NCBI GenBank assembly: GCA_965213645.1
Contig: CBDBZX010000010.1
Location: 62,001-126,000 of the forward strand
Origin: CBDBZX01 sp965213645
Lineage (GTDB): Bacteria > Deinococcota > Deinococci > Deinococcales > Trueperaceae
Reading direction: 5' to 3'
Length of the DNA stretch: 64,000 bases
In this document: one piece after another, positions 56,964-64,000 of the stretch
How the letters are laid out: every line of letters starts with the position of its first letter
Numbering within the stretch: the stretch's first letter is position 1
Made by a program: the position numbers and the translations under genes
The notes under the pieces: model-generated
Told to the model about the DNA's origin: nothing
The model's input: the letters and a program-made list of their open reading frames with translations, nothing else
The model's database searches: none

Positions 56964-58264
56964 ATCGCACGTATCAAATGGGCTTATATCGGCGGCGGCA
57001 GCACCCGCGCGCCGGGGACGATGGCGGCGTTTATCCAGCAGGGGAGGCGCTTCGCCGGGTCCGAGGTGGTGCTCGTGGACCTGGACGAGGGTCGCTTGGA
57101 GCTGGTCGCGGCGCTCACGCGGCGCATGGCCGAGACGCAAGGGCTGGACCTCACCGTAAGCTGCACAACTGAGCGCAGGACGGCTCTGGCGGACTGCGAC
57201 GCGGTGCTCTCCTCGTTTAGACCCGGCGGCTTTGGGGCGCGGCATTTGGACGAAGCCATCCCCTTAGAGCACGGCGTCATCGGGCAGGAGACCCAGGGAC
57301 CGGGTGGGCTCTTCATGGCGCTGCGGGCGATGCCCGTCATCAAAGCGCTGGTCGCCGAGATGGAAGAGGTCTGCCCGGACGCACGCCTGCTCAACTACAC
57401 GAACCCCGTGAACGTGGTCGCGGACGCGGTAACGCGGCACAGCCCTATCCAGACCATTTCGCTGTGCGAGGGTCCCATCGTCTTCCCGCAAGAGTTAGCG
57501 GTGATGGCGGATTTAGAGCCCGCTAAGCTCGATACCGTAATGCTAGGTCTTAACCACGCCTGCTGGAGCGTGCGGCATCTCTATAACGGCGAGGACCTCA
57601 TCCCACTCGTTCGGGACGCTTTTGAACGTAAGAAGAATGACCCAAACACCGACCCGAAAGCCCTGCGGATGCTGCACCTCGCCTCGGTCATGGGGAGCAT
57701 TCCGGCGGCCTACTTCCAGTACTACTACTTCAAAGACGAGGTGCTGCGCGAGCTGCAGGCGAAGCCGACCACGCGGGCGCAGGACATCATGGCGGAGGTG
57801 GAGGGCTACTGGCGGCACTACCGCGAGCAGCTCCAAGCGGACGCGCCGAGGCTCGACCCGAAACGCTCGAGGGGCGGTATCTTCGAGCTCGAGCTGGCCT
57901 TCGACGTGATGAACGCGGTTTTCAACGAGCTGAGAGGAGGTCTGGACGCTGAACGTGCCGAACCGGGGCGCACTCCCTGACCTCCCGGACGACCTGGTGG
58001 TGGAAGTGCCCACTATAGTGACTAAACACGGGGCGACGCCCTTAGCGGCGGGCCGCCTGCCGGGACCCGTGCGCGGTCTTGTCCTGGCGCTCGGCGAATA
58101 TCAGCGCCTCGCGGCGGACGCGGCCTGGAGCGGGCGGTAAACTGGAGGCGGTGCAGGCCCTGACCAGCCACCCGCTGGTGCTGTCTTTACCCCTAGCCGA
58201 ACGGCTCTACGGCGAGATGGCTCACGCTCAGCGGGCTTGGCTGCCGCAGCGCTATCTCTCATGA
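56964..58264 (+). pseudogene. GH4 glycosidase (NAD- and metal-dependent) with two frameshifts and an ATC start
   Basis: The product starts IKWAYIGGGSTRAPGTMAAF, the NAD-binding end of GH4 enzymes (6-phospho-beta-glucosidase group), then LNYTNPVNVVADAVTR, SLCEGPIVFPQE (metal Cys) and MLGLNHACWSVRHLY (metal His). AGGAGG (56953-56958) is 5 bases before the codon ATC at 56964, where ATG is expected; the first in-frame ATG (57021) would remove the cofactor motif. Near 57933 one extra base shifts the frame (EEVWTLNVPNRGALPDLPDD continues in frame 2), and near 58133 an extra G shifts it again (GKLEAVQALTSHPLV in frame 3). The stop overlaps nagB as ATGA. Confidence 0.85.
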
Positions 58265-58968
58265 ACCTGATCGTCGAGGCGGACCACGAAGCGATGAGCG
58301 AGCGAGCCGCCGATCTTATCGCCGCCGCAATCCGCGAGGAGCCCACCCTGAGCGTACTCGTGGCGACGGGTAACACGCCGCTACGGACCTACGAGAAACT
58401 CGTCCAGCAGCGCGGGGCAGGTCTGGAGACGCGCCACCTCACCGCCCTGCAACTCGACGAGTACGTCGGTGTGGGCGAGGACGATCCACGCTCGCTCTAC
58501 GGCTGGATGCGTGAGGCGTTCGTGGAGCCGCTAGGCATAACTCAGGTGGTGCGGCTGCGCGGCGACGCCGAGGACGTAGGGGCGGCCTGCCGCGCCTACG
58601 ACGAGGCGGTGCGGAAGCACAGTGGCGTCGACCTCGCCGTGTTGGGCCTCGGGCCGAACGGCCACCTAGGGTTCAACGAGCCGCCCTCCGGCGCTGACGC
58701 CCCGACCCGCCGAGTGACCCTTTCCGAAGCGAGCCTAGAGAGTAACGCAGCCTACTGGCAGGGTGAGGTCCCGCGCTTCGCACTCACCTGCGGCATGTCC
58801 ACCCTGCTCGCTGCTAAAAAAATCCTGCTCCTCGTCTCAGGTGCACACAAACACGCCGCGTTGCGGCGTACCTTGGAGGGGCCGGTCACGCCCGAGCTGC
58901 CCGCGTCCTATTTGCGCGGTCGGGAGGATGTCACCGTCGTCACCGACCGCGCCGCTTGGCCCTCATAA
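58261..58968 (+). CDS. nagB: Glucosamine-6-phosphate deaminase
   Basis: 235 residues from ATG 58261, which overlaps the GH4 stop (ATGA). Signature motifs: VLVATGNTPLRTYEKL, LTALQLDEYVGVGEDDPRSL (catalytic Asp), LAVLGLGPNGHLGFNEP (catalytic Asp/His region) and ALTCGMSTLLAAKKILLLVS. It converts glucosamine-6-phosphate to fructose-6-phosphate and ammonia, so it links amino-sugar uptake with glycolysis. It belongs to the short, monomeric type of about 230-240 residues. Two bases separate it from the kinase gene. No nagA is nearby. Confidence 0.92.
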   Translation: MNLIVEADHEAMSERAADLIAAAIREEPTLSVLVATGNTPLRTYEKLVQQRGAGLETRHLTALQLDEYVGVGEDDPRSLYGWMREAFVEPLGITQVVRLRGDAEDVGAACRAYDEAVRKHSGVDLAVLGLGPNGHLGFNEPPSGADAPTRRVTLSEASLESNAAYWQGEVPRFALTCGMSTLLAAKKILLLVSGAHKHAALRRTLEGPVTPELPASYLRGREDVTVVTDRAAWPS

Positions 58969-58969
58969 A

Positions 58970-59962
58970 GTGCGACCTTTCGTCATAGGTGTCGACGCAG
59001 GGAACACCAAAACGGTTGCGTTAGTCGCCTCCACCGAAGGGCAGGTGCTCGGCTGGGGACGCGCCGGGGCCGGGGACATCTACGGCTCGGAAGAGGGGGC
59101 CGTGCGGGAGGTGCGTCATGCGGTAGACACCGCGCTGGAGCGCGCGGCGCTCGATCTTGCCGACATCGGTTCTAGCTGCTTCAGTCTGGTCGGCGTGGAC
59201 TGGCCCGAAGACTTCGCTTTTTGGCGGCGCGAACTCGCGACCTGGGGCTTTGCCCACCCGCCCGAGGTCGTCAACGACGCGCTTGGGGCCCTCCGCAGCG
59301 GCTCACCTCAGCCTTTCGGCGTGGTCGTCGCCTGCGGCACGGGCGCAGCGGTCGGGGCGCAGGGCGTGGCGGGCGAGAGGTGGCACTCGTCGTTCTGGCA
59401 GCTTACAGGCGGCGGCTTCGAGCTGGGCGAGCGCACCCTGCGCGCGGTCTACCTCAGCGAGTTGGGCCTCCTGCCGCCGACGAGTCTGACGACGCGGGTG
59501 CTAGCGCACTTTGATCTGGACACAGCCGAGGTCCTTCTGCACGCCTTCACCTCGAGGGGAGGGCCGCGTCCGGGTCGCCCGAGCGAGCTGGCCCCGCTAC
59601 TCCTGGACGAGGCGGCGCACGACCCTGTAGCCCGGAATATCGCGGCGGAGCACGGCGCGGCGCTCGGCGACTACGCCTTGGTCGCGACCCGAAAGGTCGC
59701 CCTGGAGGGCCGCTTCCCGCTCGTCCTCACCGGGGGCGTCTTCCGCCACCCCTCCGCCGTACTCCGGGACGCCCTGGCCGGATGTGTACGGTCTAAGCGA
59801 CCCGAAGCCGAAATCGTCCGCGCGCCTGCTGAGCCCGTTATCGGCGCAGCTCTGCTGGCGCTCGAGGCTCTAAACGCCGTAACGCCGGAGGTGCGACAAG
59901 CGCTACACGATACAGCGCCGCCTCAGACCTTCTTCGCGACCGCCGCGCCGGAGCTTGCGTGA
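58970..59962 (+). CDS. BadF/BcrA-type ATPase, probable N-acetylglucosamine kinase
   Basis: 330 residues from GTG 58970, one base after the nagB stop; the reading frame is open for 69 codons upstream inside nagB but those codons are not protein-like here. ASKHA kinase fold: phosphate-1 loop FVIGVDAGNTKTVALVAST, VGVDWPEDFAFW, phosphate-2 region VVNDALGALRSGSPQPFGVV, and adenosine region LVLTGGVFRHPSAVLRDAL. This family includes N-acetylglucosamine kinases. With nagB and the GH4 gene it forms a co-directional amino-sugar catabolic unit. Confidence 0.85.
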   Translation: MRPFVIGVDAGNTKTVALVASTEGQVLGWGRAGAGDIYGSEEGAVREVRHAVDTALERAALDLADIGSSCFSLVGVDWPEDFAFWRRELATWGFAHPPEVVNDALGALRSGSPQPFGVVVACGTGAAVGAQGVAGERWHSSFWQLTGGGFELGERTLRAVYLSELGLLPPTSLTTRVLAHFDLDTAEVLLHAFTSRGGPRPGRPSELAPLLLDEAAHDPVARNIAAEHGAALGDYALVATRKVALEGRFPLVLTGGVFRHPSAVLRDALAGCVRSKRPEAEIVRAPAEPVIGAALLALEALNAVTPEVRQALHDTAPPQTFFATAAPELA

Positions 59963-59995
59963 GCGCGGGCGCTGAGTCACCGGCCACCCGCGCTC
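59961..59995 (+). terminator. Possible terminator hairpin after the kinase gene
   Basis: GAGCGCGGG and CCCGCGCTC form a 9-bp GC-rich stem with a 17-base loop, overlapping the stop codon of the kinase gene. No U-run follows. Confidence 0.4.
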
Positions 59996-60172
59996 GTAGG
60001 AGGCTTCAGTGAACGTGTAGGGGAACAGGTCTAATGATGGTTCTCGTGACGCCGCAACGCAGAGCAGGGCTTAGCAAAAAGTTACTATGCTTATTTTTTC
60101 AGACCGAAGCACGTATTAGCAGGTACACCCTTGCGGGTACTGTAGTCATCTGATCAGAGTGCGCGAAGCGGT

Positions 60173-60326
60173 GCCCCCTTTCGGGGATGAACGACGAAGC
60201 AACACTCTCACCCCAAAGAATATCGTCTAGCACGCACATTGTGAGATGATATCTGCGCTCATCTGTCTCAGTGTATCGTGGAAGTGCTATATAAACCTTC
60301 TGCGAGAGACGCGCGTGTCTCTCGCA
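60173..60326. repeat. Mosaic of repeat fragments and a 10-bp hairpin
   Basis: Contains one unit of the 30209 tandem repeat (CCCCTTTCGGGGATGAACGA), a relative of the 25242 element (AGCACGCACATTGTGAG, about 60230-60258), and the right end only of MITE family A (CGTGGAAGTGCTATA, about 60277). It ends in the hairpin TGCGAGAGAC-GCGCGT-GTCTCTCGCA (60301-60326). The 59996-60531 gap has no gene. Confidence 0.6.
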
Positions 60327-60407
60327 CAGCGAACCAGCGAACCGCTATCCTCGAGATGACTGTAGGACATCCTCCAGCGACAGAGTTGACACCGCCGTAA
60401 TCTAAAA

Positions 60408-60490
60408 ACGCACCATTTTGTGTGTATCCGAAGTTTGATTTGCGTCTCTCGCGACATCATGTCGCTACATATACGAAAACGTGGTACACC
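60408..60490 (+). repeat. Dispersed element, family B copy 3
   Basis: GCACCATTTTGTGTGTATCC at the left and CGAAAACGTGGTACACC at the right. The flanking word ACACCGCCGTAA is present on both sides (60389-60400 and 60486-60497), which may be a duplicated target. It lies about 40 bases before the SDR start. Confidence 0.6.
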
Positions 60491-60531
60491 GCCGTAAGCT
60501 CGGTTAACTGTCATCATCGGAGGGGAAATTT

Positions 60532-61302
60532 ATGAGCAAGCTAGAGGCCAAAGTCGCCGTCATCACCGGCTCGGACTCAGGGATAGGGCGAGCCACTGCG
60601 GTTGCGTTCGCGCGTGAGGGCGCAGATGTCGCTATCGATTATCTGGAAGATCAAGAAGGAGCAGAGGAGACAAAACGCCAGGTCGAGGAGGCCGGCAGGA
60701 AGGCAGTGGTCGTCCAGACCGACGTGCGCGACCCCGAACAGGTGGCGCGCTTCTTCGAGCGGGCGCAAGAGTTGGGCACGCCCTACGTGCTGGTGAACAA
60801 CGCGGGCGCGTCGGCGGACGCTCCTGTAGCCGAGCTGCCCCTGGAAGATTGGGACAAGGTCTTAAAGACCAACCTCTACGGCCCCTTCCTCTGCTGCCAG
60901 CACTTTATACGCTTGCGCAAAGCGGCAGGGGGCGGGGGAAAGATCATCAACCTCACCTCGGTGCACCAGGAGTTGCCGACGCCGGGTGGCGCAGCCTACG
61001 ACGCCTCGAAAGGCGGCTTACGCAATCTCACGCGGGTGCTGGCGTTGGAACTCGCACCGCATAAGATCAACGTCAACAACCTCGCGCCGGGCATGGTGCT
61101 CACACCTTTTAACCAGGAGGCCCTAGAGGACGAGGAGGCCCGCAAGGAGAGCACCCAGAACATCCCCTGGCAGCGCGCGGCCGAGCCTTGGGAGGTGGCG
61201 GCCTTAGCGCTCTACCTCGCCTCCGAGGAGGCCGACTTCGTCACCGGGCAGACCTTTACGATCGACGGTGGGCAGTCCGTCAACATCGGTCAGGGCGTGT
61301 GA
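60532..61302 (+). CDS. SDR family oxidoreductase (glucose-1-dehydrogenase-like)
   Basis: 256 residues of the classical SDR type. Cofactor motif VAVITGSDSGIGRATAVAFA, VLVNNAGASADAPVAELPL, catalytic Ser in INLTSVHQELPTPGG, Tyr-Lys in AAYDASKGGLRNL, and the C-terminal FVTGQTFTIDGGQSVNIG. The Asp and Tyr after the second strand (VAIDYLEDQEG) fit NAD(P) enzymes of the glucose/3-oxoacyl reductase group; the precise substrate cannot be told. ATG 60532 has GGAGGGG 7 bases upstream. Monocistronic. Confidence 0.88.
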   Translation: MSKLEAKVAVITGSDSGIGRATAVAFAREGADVAIDYLEDQEGAEETKRQVEEAGRKAVVVQTDVRDPEQVARFFERAQELGTPYVLVNNAGASADAPVAELPLEDWDKVLKTNLYGPFLCCQHFIRLRKAAGGGGKIINLTSVHQELPTPGGAAYDASKGGLRNLTRVLALELAPHKINVNNLAPGMVLTPFNQEALEDEEARKESTQNIPWQRAAEPWEVAALALYLASEEADFVTGQTFTIDGGQSVNIGQGV

Positions 61303-61347
61303 GGAGGGTAAAGCGAGCGGTTTCGCATAGCCTTCTTATACGAAGTT

Positions 61348-61375
61348 GCATGACTTTGTTTTGCCAAAGTCATGC
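61348..61375. terminator. 11-bp perfect hairpin after the SDR gene
   Basis: GCATGACTTTG-TTTTGC-CAAAGTCATGC, about 45 bases beyond the SDR stop. No strong U-run follows. The remaining 61376-61564 shows nothing supported apart from the smc upstream region. Confidence 0.55.
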
Positions 61376-61564
61376 CCATCTGCGGTGGTAAGTTTAGACG
61401 CTCTCAGTAAGGATAAGTAAGCTACGCAACTCCGTATTAGTGTTCTAGTCGTTGACGTGAAAGGTAGTTAAAGCTCAAGAGGTCGCCGCTGGGGGTGGTA
61501 AGGGCGGGTGACTCGATTTTTGTCAGTAGTTGGTGCAATCCTTCACCCTCTGTTAAACTCGCTT

Positions 61565-64000
61565 GTGCGCCTCTCCTCTCTTACGCTGCAAGGCTTCAAG
61601 AGCTTCGCGAATAAAACAACCCTGGAGTTCACCCCCGGTATCACTGCGATCGTCGGGCCGAACGGCTCGGGGAAGTCCAATGTGATTGACGCGCTGCGCT
61701 GGGCTTCGGGGGGCGGCAGGGCGAGCGAGTTTCGCGCGGAGGGCAAGACCGACCTCATCTTTCATGGGGCAGCGGGAGGGCGCAGCTTAGGCTACGCGGA
61801 GGTCGCCGTCGAAGTTGAGCGCTCAGGGGGAAGCGTGCACGTGTCGCGGAGCCTCTTTCGCGACGGGCAGACCAAGCTCAGGTTGGGCGGCAAGAACGCG
61901 CGGTTTCTGGACGTGGAGGAGGCGCTCTCGGGGAGCGGGCTGGCGCGGGGTGGGCTATCCATCATCGGGCAGGGCGAGGTCTCGCAGGTGTTGATGGCGG
62001 ACCCGCCAACGCTGCTCGCCTACGTTGAGGAGGCGGCGGGCGTGGCGAAGCTGACCTCGAGGCGCGAACAAACCCTCTCTCGCTTGGAGAGTGCTAAGGA
62101 ACATTTAGAGCGCTTAGAAGACGTGATGGGCGAGTTGCGCCGTCAGCTCGAAACGCTGGAGAAAGAGGCGGAAGAGGCGCAGCGGAGCGCGGCGCTGAGC
62201 CGCGAACAGCTCTCGCTACGCTACACGCTTGCGCAGCGCCGCGTGGAGAGCCTGCAGCGGGAGACGACGGAATTGGAGGCGCGGCGGCAAAACGTGGCGG
62301 CGGGTCTGGCGCACGGCAAGGTGCAACTCGAGGGCGCGAGAGATACGTGGCAGCGCTCACGTGAGGTGCTCGCCGAGGCCGAAGAGGTCTACCGCCGCGC
62401 TACGCAAGAGGCGGAAGCGCGGCGCGGGGACCTGCGTGTGGCGCGGGAGCGCTCGGCGGCGGCGCGTTCAAAACGCGAGGGCTTAGCACGTGAGGAGCGC
62501 GGAGTCGCGGAGGAACTGATCGCTCTTACCCAGGCCGAAGCGCCGCCGCCACCAGGGGGCGACCCCGAAGCGTTAGCGCGTGAGCTAGCAGCGCAAGACG
62601 CTGACCTCACGGTGAAGCGGGCAGCGTTGGGGAAGCTGGAGGCTCACCTCCACACCCTCACGCAAACGCTGGAGCGCGCCCGCCGTGCGGCCTTTGCGCA
62701 AGCGCAAGCCGTAGAGCGCTACGACGTGCAAAAAAAGAGCTTGGAAGCGCAACTCAGCGAAGTCACGGAGCGCTTGGCGGGACTGGAAACGGGTGTTGAC
62801 ACAGGCTTAGAAGGAGAGGTCGCGCAAGCACAAGCCGCCGCTGACGAAGGGGAGGCGCATGTGCAAACGCTACAAGAACGCCTCGCCGCGCTGCAAAATG
62901 CCCATGCTAACGCCCACGCCGAAGCGCAGGCGCGGCAGCGTGCGTTTGAGCGCAGCAGAGCAGCCTTCGACGCGCGGCGCGGCTACGCGCAAGGTCCGAA
63001 AAATGCGCTCACGTCGGGTGTTCCCGGCGTGGTCGGCTCCGTCGCCGACCTCTTGCGTGTGAGCGCTGAGTATCAAACCGCGCTGAGTTGCGCCCTCGGG
63101 CGACGCGCCGAGAACGTCGTGGTCGAATCCGCCGAGGTCGCGCAGCAAGTTCTGGCGCACGTGCGGCGCTCTGGCGGTTGGGTCACGCTCTTACCGCTCG
63201 ACCTCGTAAAAGGGCGGCAGGGCTACCTCGCGGACGAGTTGCGCCGTGAGCCGAGCGTGATCGGCCTCTGCGCCGAGTTGGTCGAAACGGACGCACGTTA
63301 CACGGGAATTGTGAACCAACTGCTCGGCGCAACCGCGCTCGTCACCTCTCTGGACGACGCTGTGGCCCTCGCCCGCCGCTACGCGAAGAGGCCGCGCTTG
63401 GTAACGCTGCAAGGTGACGTGATAGAGGCGTATGGCGGGATGACGGGCGGACGTCCGCAGGGGAGCGGGGCGGTGCTCGGTTTGGCGGCGGACTTAGACG
63501 AGGCTGAGGTCGCGGCTAGGGACGCCGAACGAGAAGCCGCCGCGCAGAGTGGCGCGGTCGGGCGCTTACAAGGAGAGGTCAAGGAGGTGGTGGAGGCGCG
63601 GCGTACCCAAAGAGATACATTGGAACGCGCGTCTCAAGCGTTGCGCTCAGCGCGGGAGCGAGCAGCGGCGCAGGCGTCGCTCGAGAGCGAGTTGGCGCGG
63701 CAGCGGCTCGAGCTGACCACCCGCCTAGCCGACCTCGTCCCCCCCGAGTCGCCCGCAGAAACGGCGCAAGAGGTCACGGCATTAGAGGCCCGAGTCAGTG
63801 ACAAACAAGTTGAACTTGCCGCGTTACAGCGAGAGGTTCGCGCGTCTGAAGGGGTAAGAGGGGAGACCGCGCAAACGCTCACGCTCCTCGGTGAGCGGCG
63901 CAAGGATTTTGAGCGAGCGTTGGAGCGCTTTCAAGCGGGACAAGCGCGGCTGGCGCAGGTGCAAGTCAGAGCCGAAACCTTGCAGCGGGAATTAGCGGGG
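61565..64000 (+). CDS. smc: Chromosome segregation ATPase SMC, 5' part (continues beyond window)
   Basis: Starts at GTG 61565 and stays open to the window end (812 codons). Walker A GPNGSGKS at residues 31-38 after RLSSLTLQGFKSFANKTTLE, Q-loop region SIIGQGEVSQVLMADPPTLL, then a long coiled coil (about residues 160-475) rich in Glu, Ala, Arg and Gln. The hinge domain lies at about 480-640 (GVPGVVGSVADLLRVSAEYQ, RLVTLQGDVIEAYGGMTGGR), followed by the start of the returning coil. The C-terminal ATPase half (signature and Walker B) is outside. SMC with ScpAB compacts and segregates chromosomes. Confidence 0.95.
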   Translation, partial: MRLSSLTLQGFKSFANKTTLEFTPGITAIVGPNGSGKSNVIDALRWASGGGRASEFRAEGKTDLIFHGAAGGRSLGYAEVAVEVERSGGSVHVSRSLFRDGQTKLRLGGKNARFLDVEEALSGSGLARGGLSIIGQGEVSQVLMADPPTLLAYVEEAAGVAKLTSRREQTLSRLESAKEHLERLEDVMGELRRQLETLEKEAEEAQRSAALSREQLSLRYTLAQRRVESLQRETTELEARRQNVAAGLAHGKVQLEGARDTWQRSREVLAEAEEVYRRATQEAEARRGDLRVARERSAAARSKREGLAREERGVAEELIALTQAEAPPPPGGDPEALARELAAQDADLTVKRAALGKLEAHLHTLTQTLERARRAAFAQAQAVERYDVQKKSLEAQLSEVTERLAGLETGVDTGLEGEVAQAQAAADEGEAHVQTLQERLAALQNAHANAHAEAQARQRAFERSRAAFDARRGYAQGPKNALTSGVPGVVGSVADLLRVSAEYQTALSCALGRRAENVVVESAEVAQQVLAHVRRSGGWVTLLPLDLVKGRQGYLADELRREPSVIGLCAELVETDARYTGIVNQLLGATALVTSLDDAVALARRYAKRPRLVTLQGDVIEAYGGMTGGRPQGSGAVLGLAADLDEAEVAARDAEREAAAQSGAVGRLQGEVKEVVEARRTQRDTLERASQALRSARERAAAQASLESELARQRLELTTRLADLVPPESPAETAQEVTALEARVSDKQVELAALQREVRASEGVRGETAQTLTLLGERRKDFERALERFQAGQARLAQVQVRAETLQRELAG

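Noticed and set aside
58763..58969. N-terminal extension of the amino-sugar kinase inside nagB
   Set aside because: These 69 codons are a shadow of nagB; the kinase fold starts at FVIGVDAG just after GTG 58970.

Overview
The window looks like a chromosomal segment of a free-living, sugar- and polymer-using bacterium of the Deinococcota, most like the Truepera/Trueperaceae branch. That placement is an inference from roughly 60% GC coding sequence, the short archaeal/eukaryote-type prolyl-tRNA synthetase, promoters whose -10 box lies only a few bases before the start codon, extended -10 boxes, and very many lipoproteins. I could not run a search to confirm it. The hexamer CTCGAG is strikingly common in genes and intergenic DNA alike.

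Layout. 0-4 kb: a partial lipoprotein and a TAXI-type TRAP transporter operon. 4-8 kb: an M48-like protein with a broken zinc motif and a SHOCT/DUF4097/DUF2089 envelope operon. 8-17 kb: dihydrolipoyl dehydrogenase, a parallel beta-helix lipoprotein, metG with what looks like a leaderless methionine-rich attenuator peptide, a symporter stump, two tiny lipoproteins, proS. 17-22 kb: a stress or housekeeping block of two SRPBCC proteins, a zinc alcohol dehydrogenase, DUF2243 and an SDR. 22-30 kb: a carbohydrate locus with a LacI regulator and operator, a binding protein, two permeases, a GH1 beta-glucosidase and an alpha/alpha-toroid lipoprotein. 30-34 kb: a sugar isomerase-like TIM barrel, a GH8 lipoprotein and repeat-dense intergenic DNA.

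34.2-40.2 kb is the most distinctive part: five consecutive exported proteins, each joining a different lytic or proteolytic domain (amidase plus transglycosylase-like, CHAP, S1 protease, astacin, lysozyme-like) to closely related SH3b modules. A membrane-anchored SARP/BTAD regulator diverges from them at 40.6 kb. This resembles a bacteriolytic or scavenging arsenal.

43-51 kb holds a GH3 glucosidase, an operon with a DUF4105 (Lnb-like) protein, a Yip1-like protein and a hydrolase, a chimeric remnant gene, and a hydrolase fused in frame to a CYP152-type P450 with a stop codon at the junction. 51-60 kb holds a second sugar ABC transporter (ATPase damaged), a MOSC protein, a frameshifted GH4 gene, nagB and an N-acetylglucosamine-kinase-like gene. 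60-64 kb holds an SDR and the 5' part of smc.

Intergenic DNA is rich in small dispersed elements. One approximately 100-bp family has four copies with terminal inverted repeats and apparent 3-bp target duplications, and an 84-bp family has three copies. Several genes between 48 and 58 kb are damaged, so either this stretch is decaying or it contains local sequence errors.
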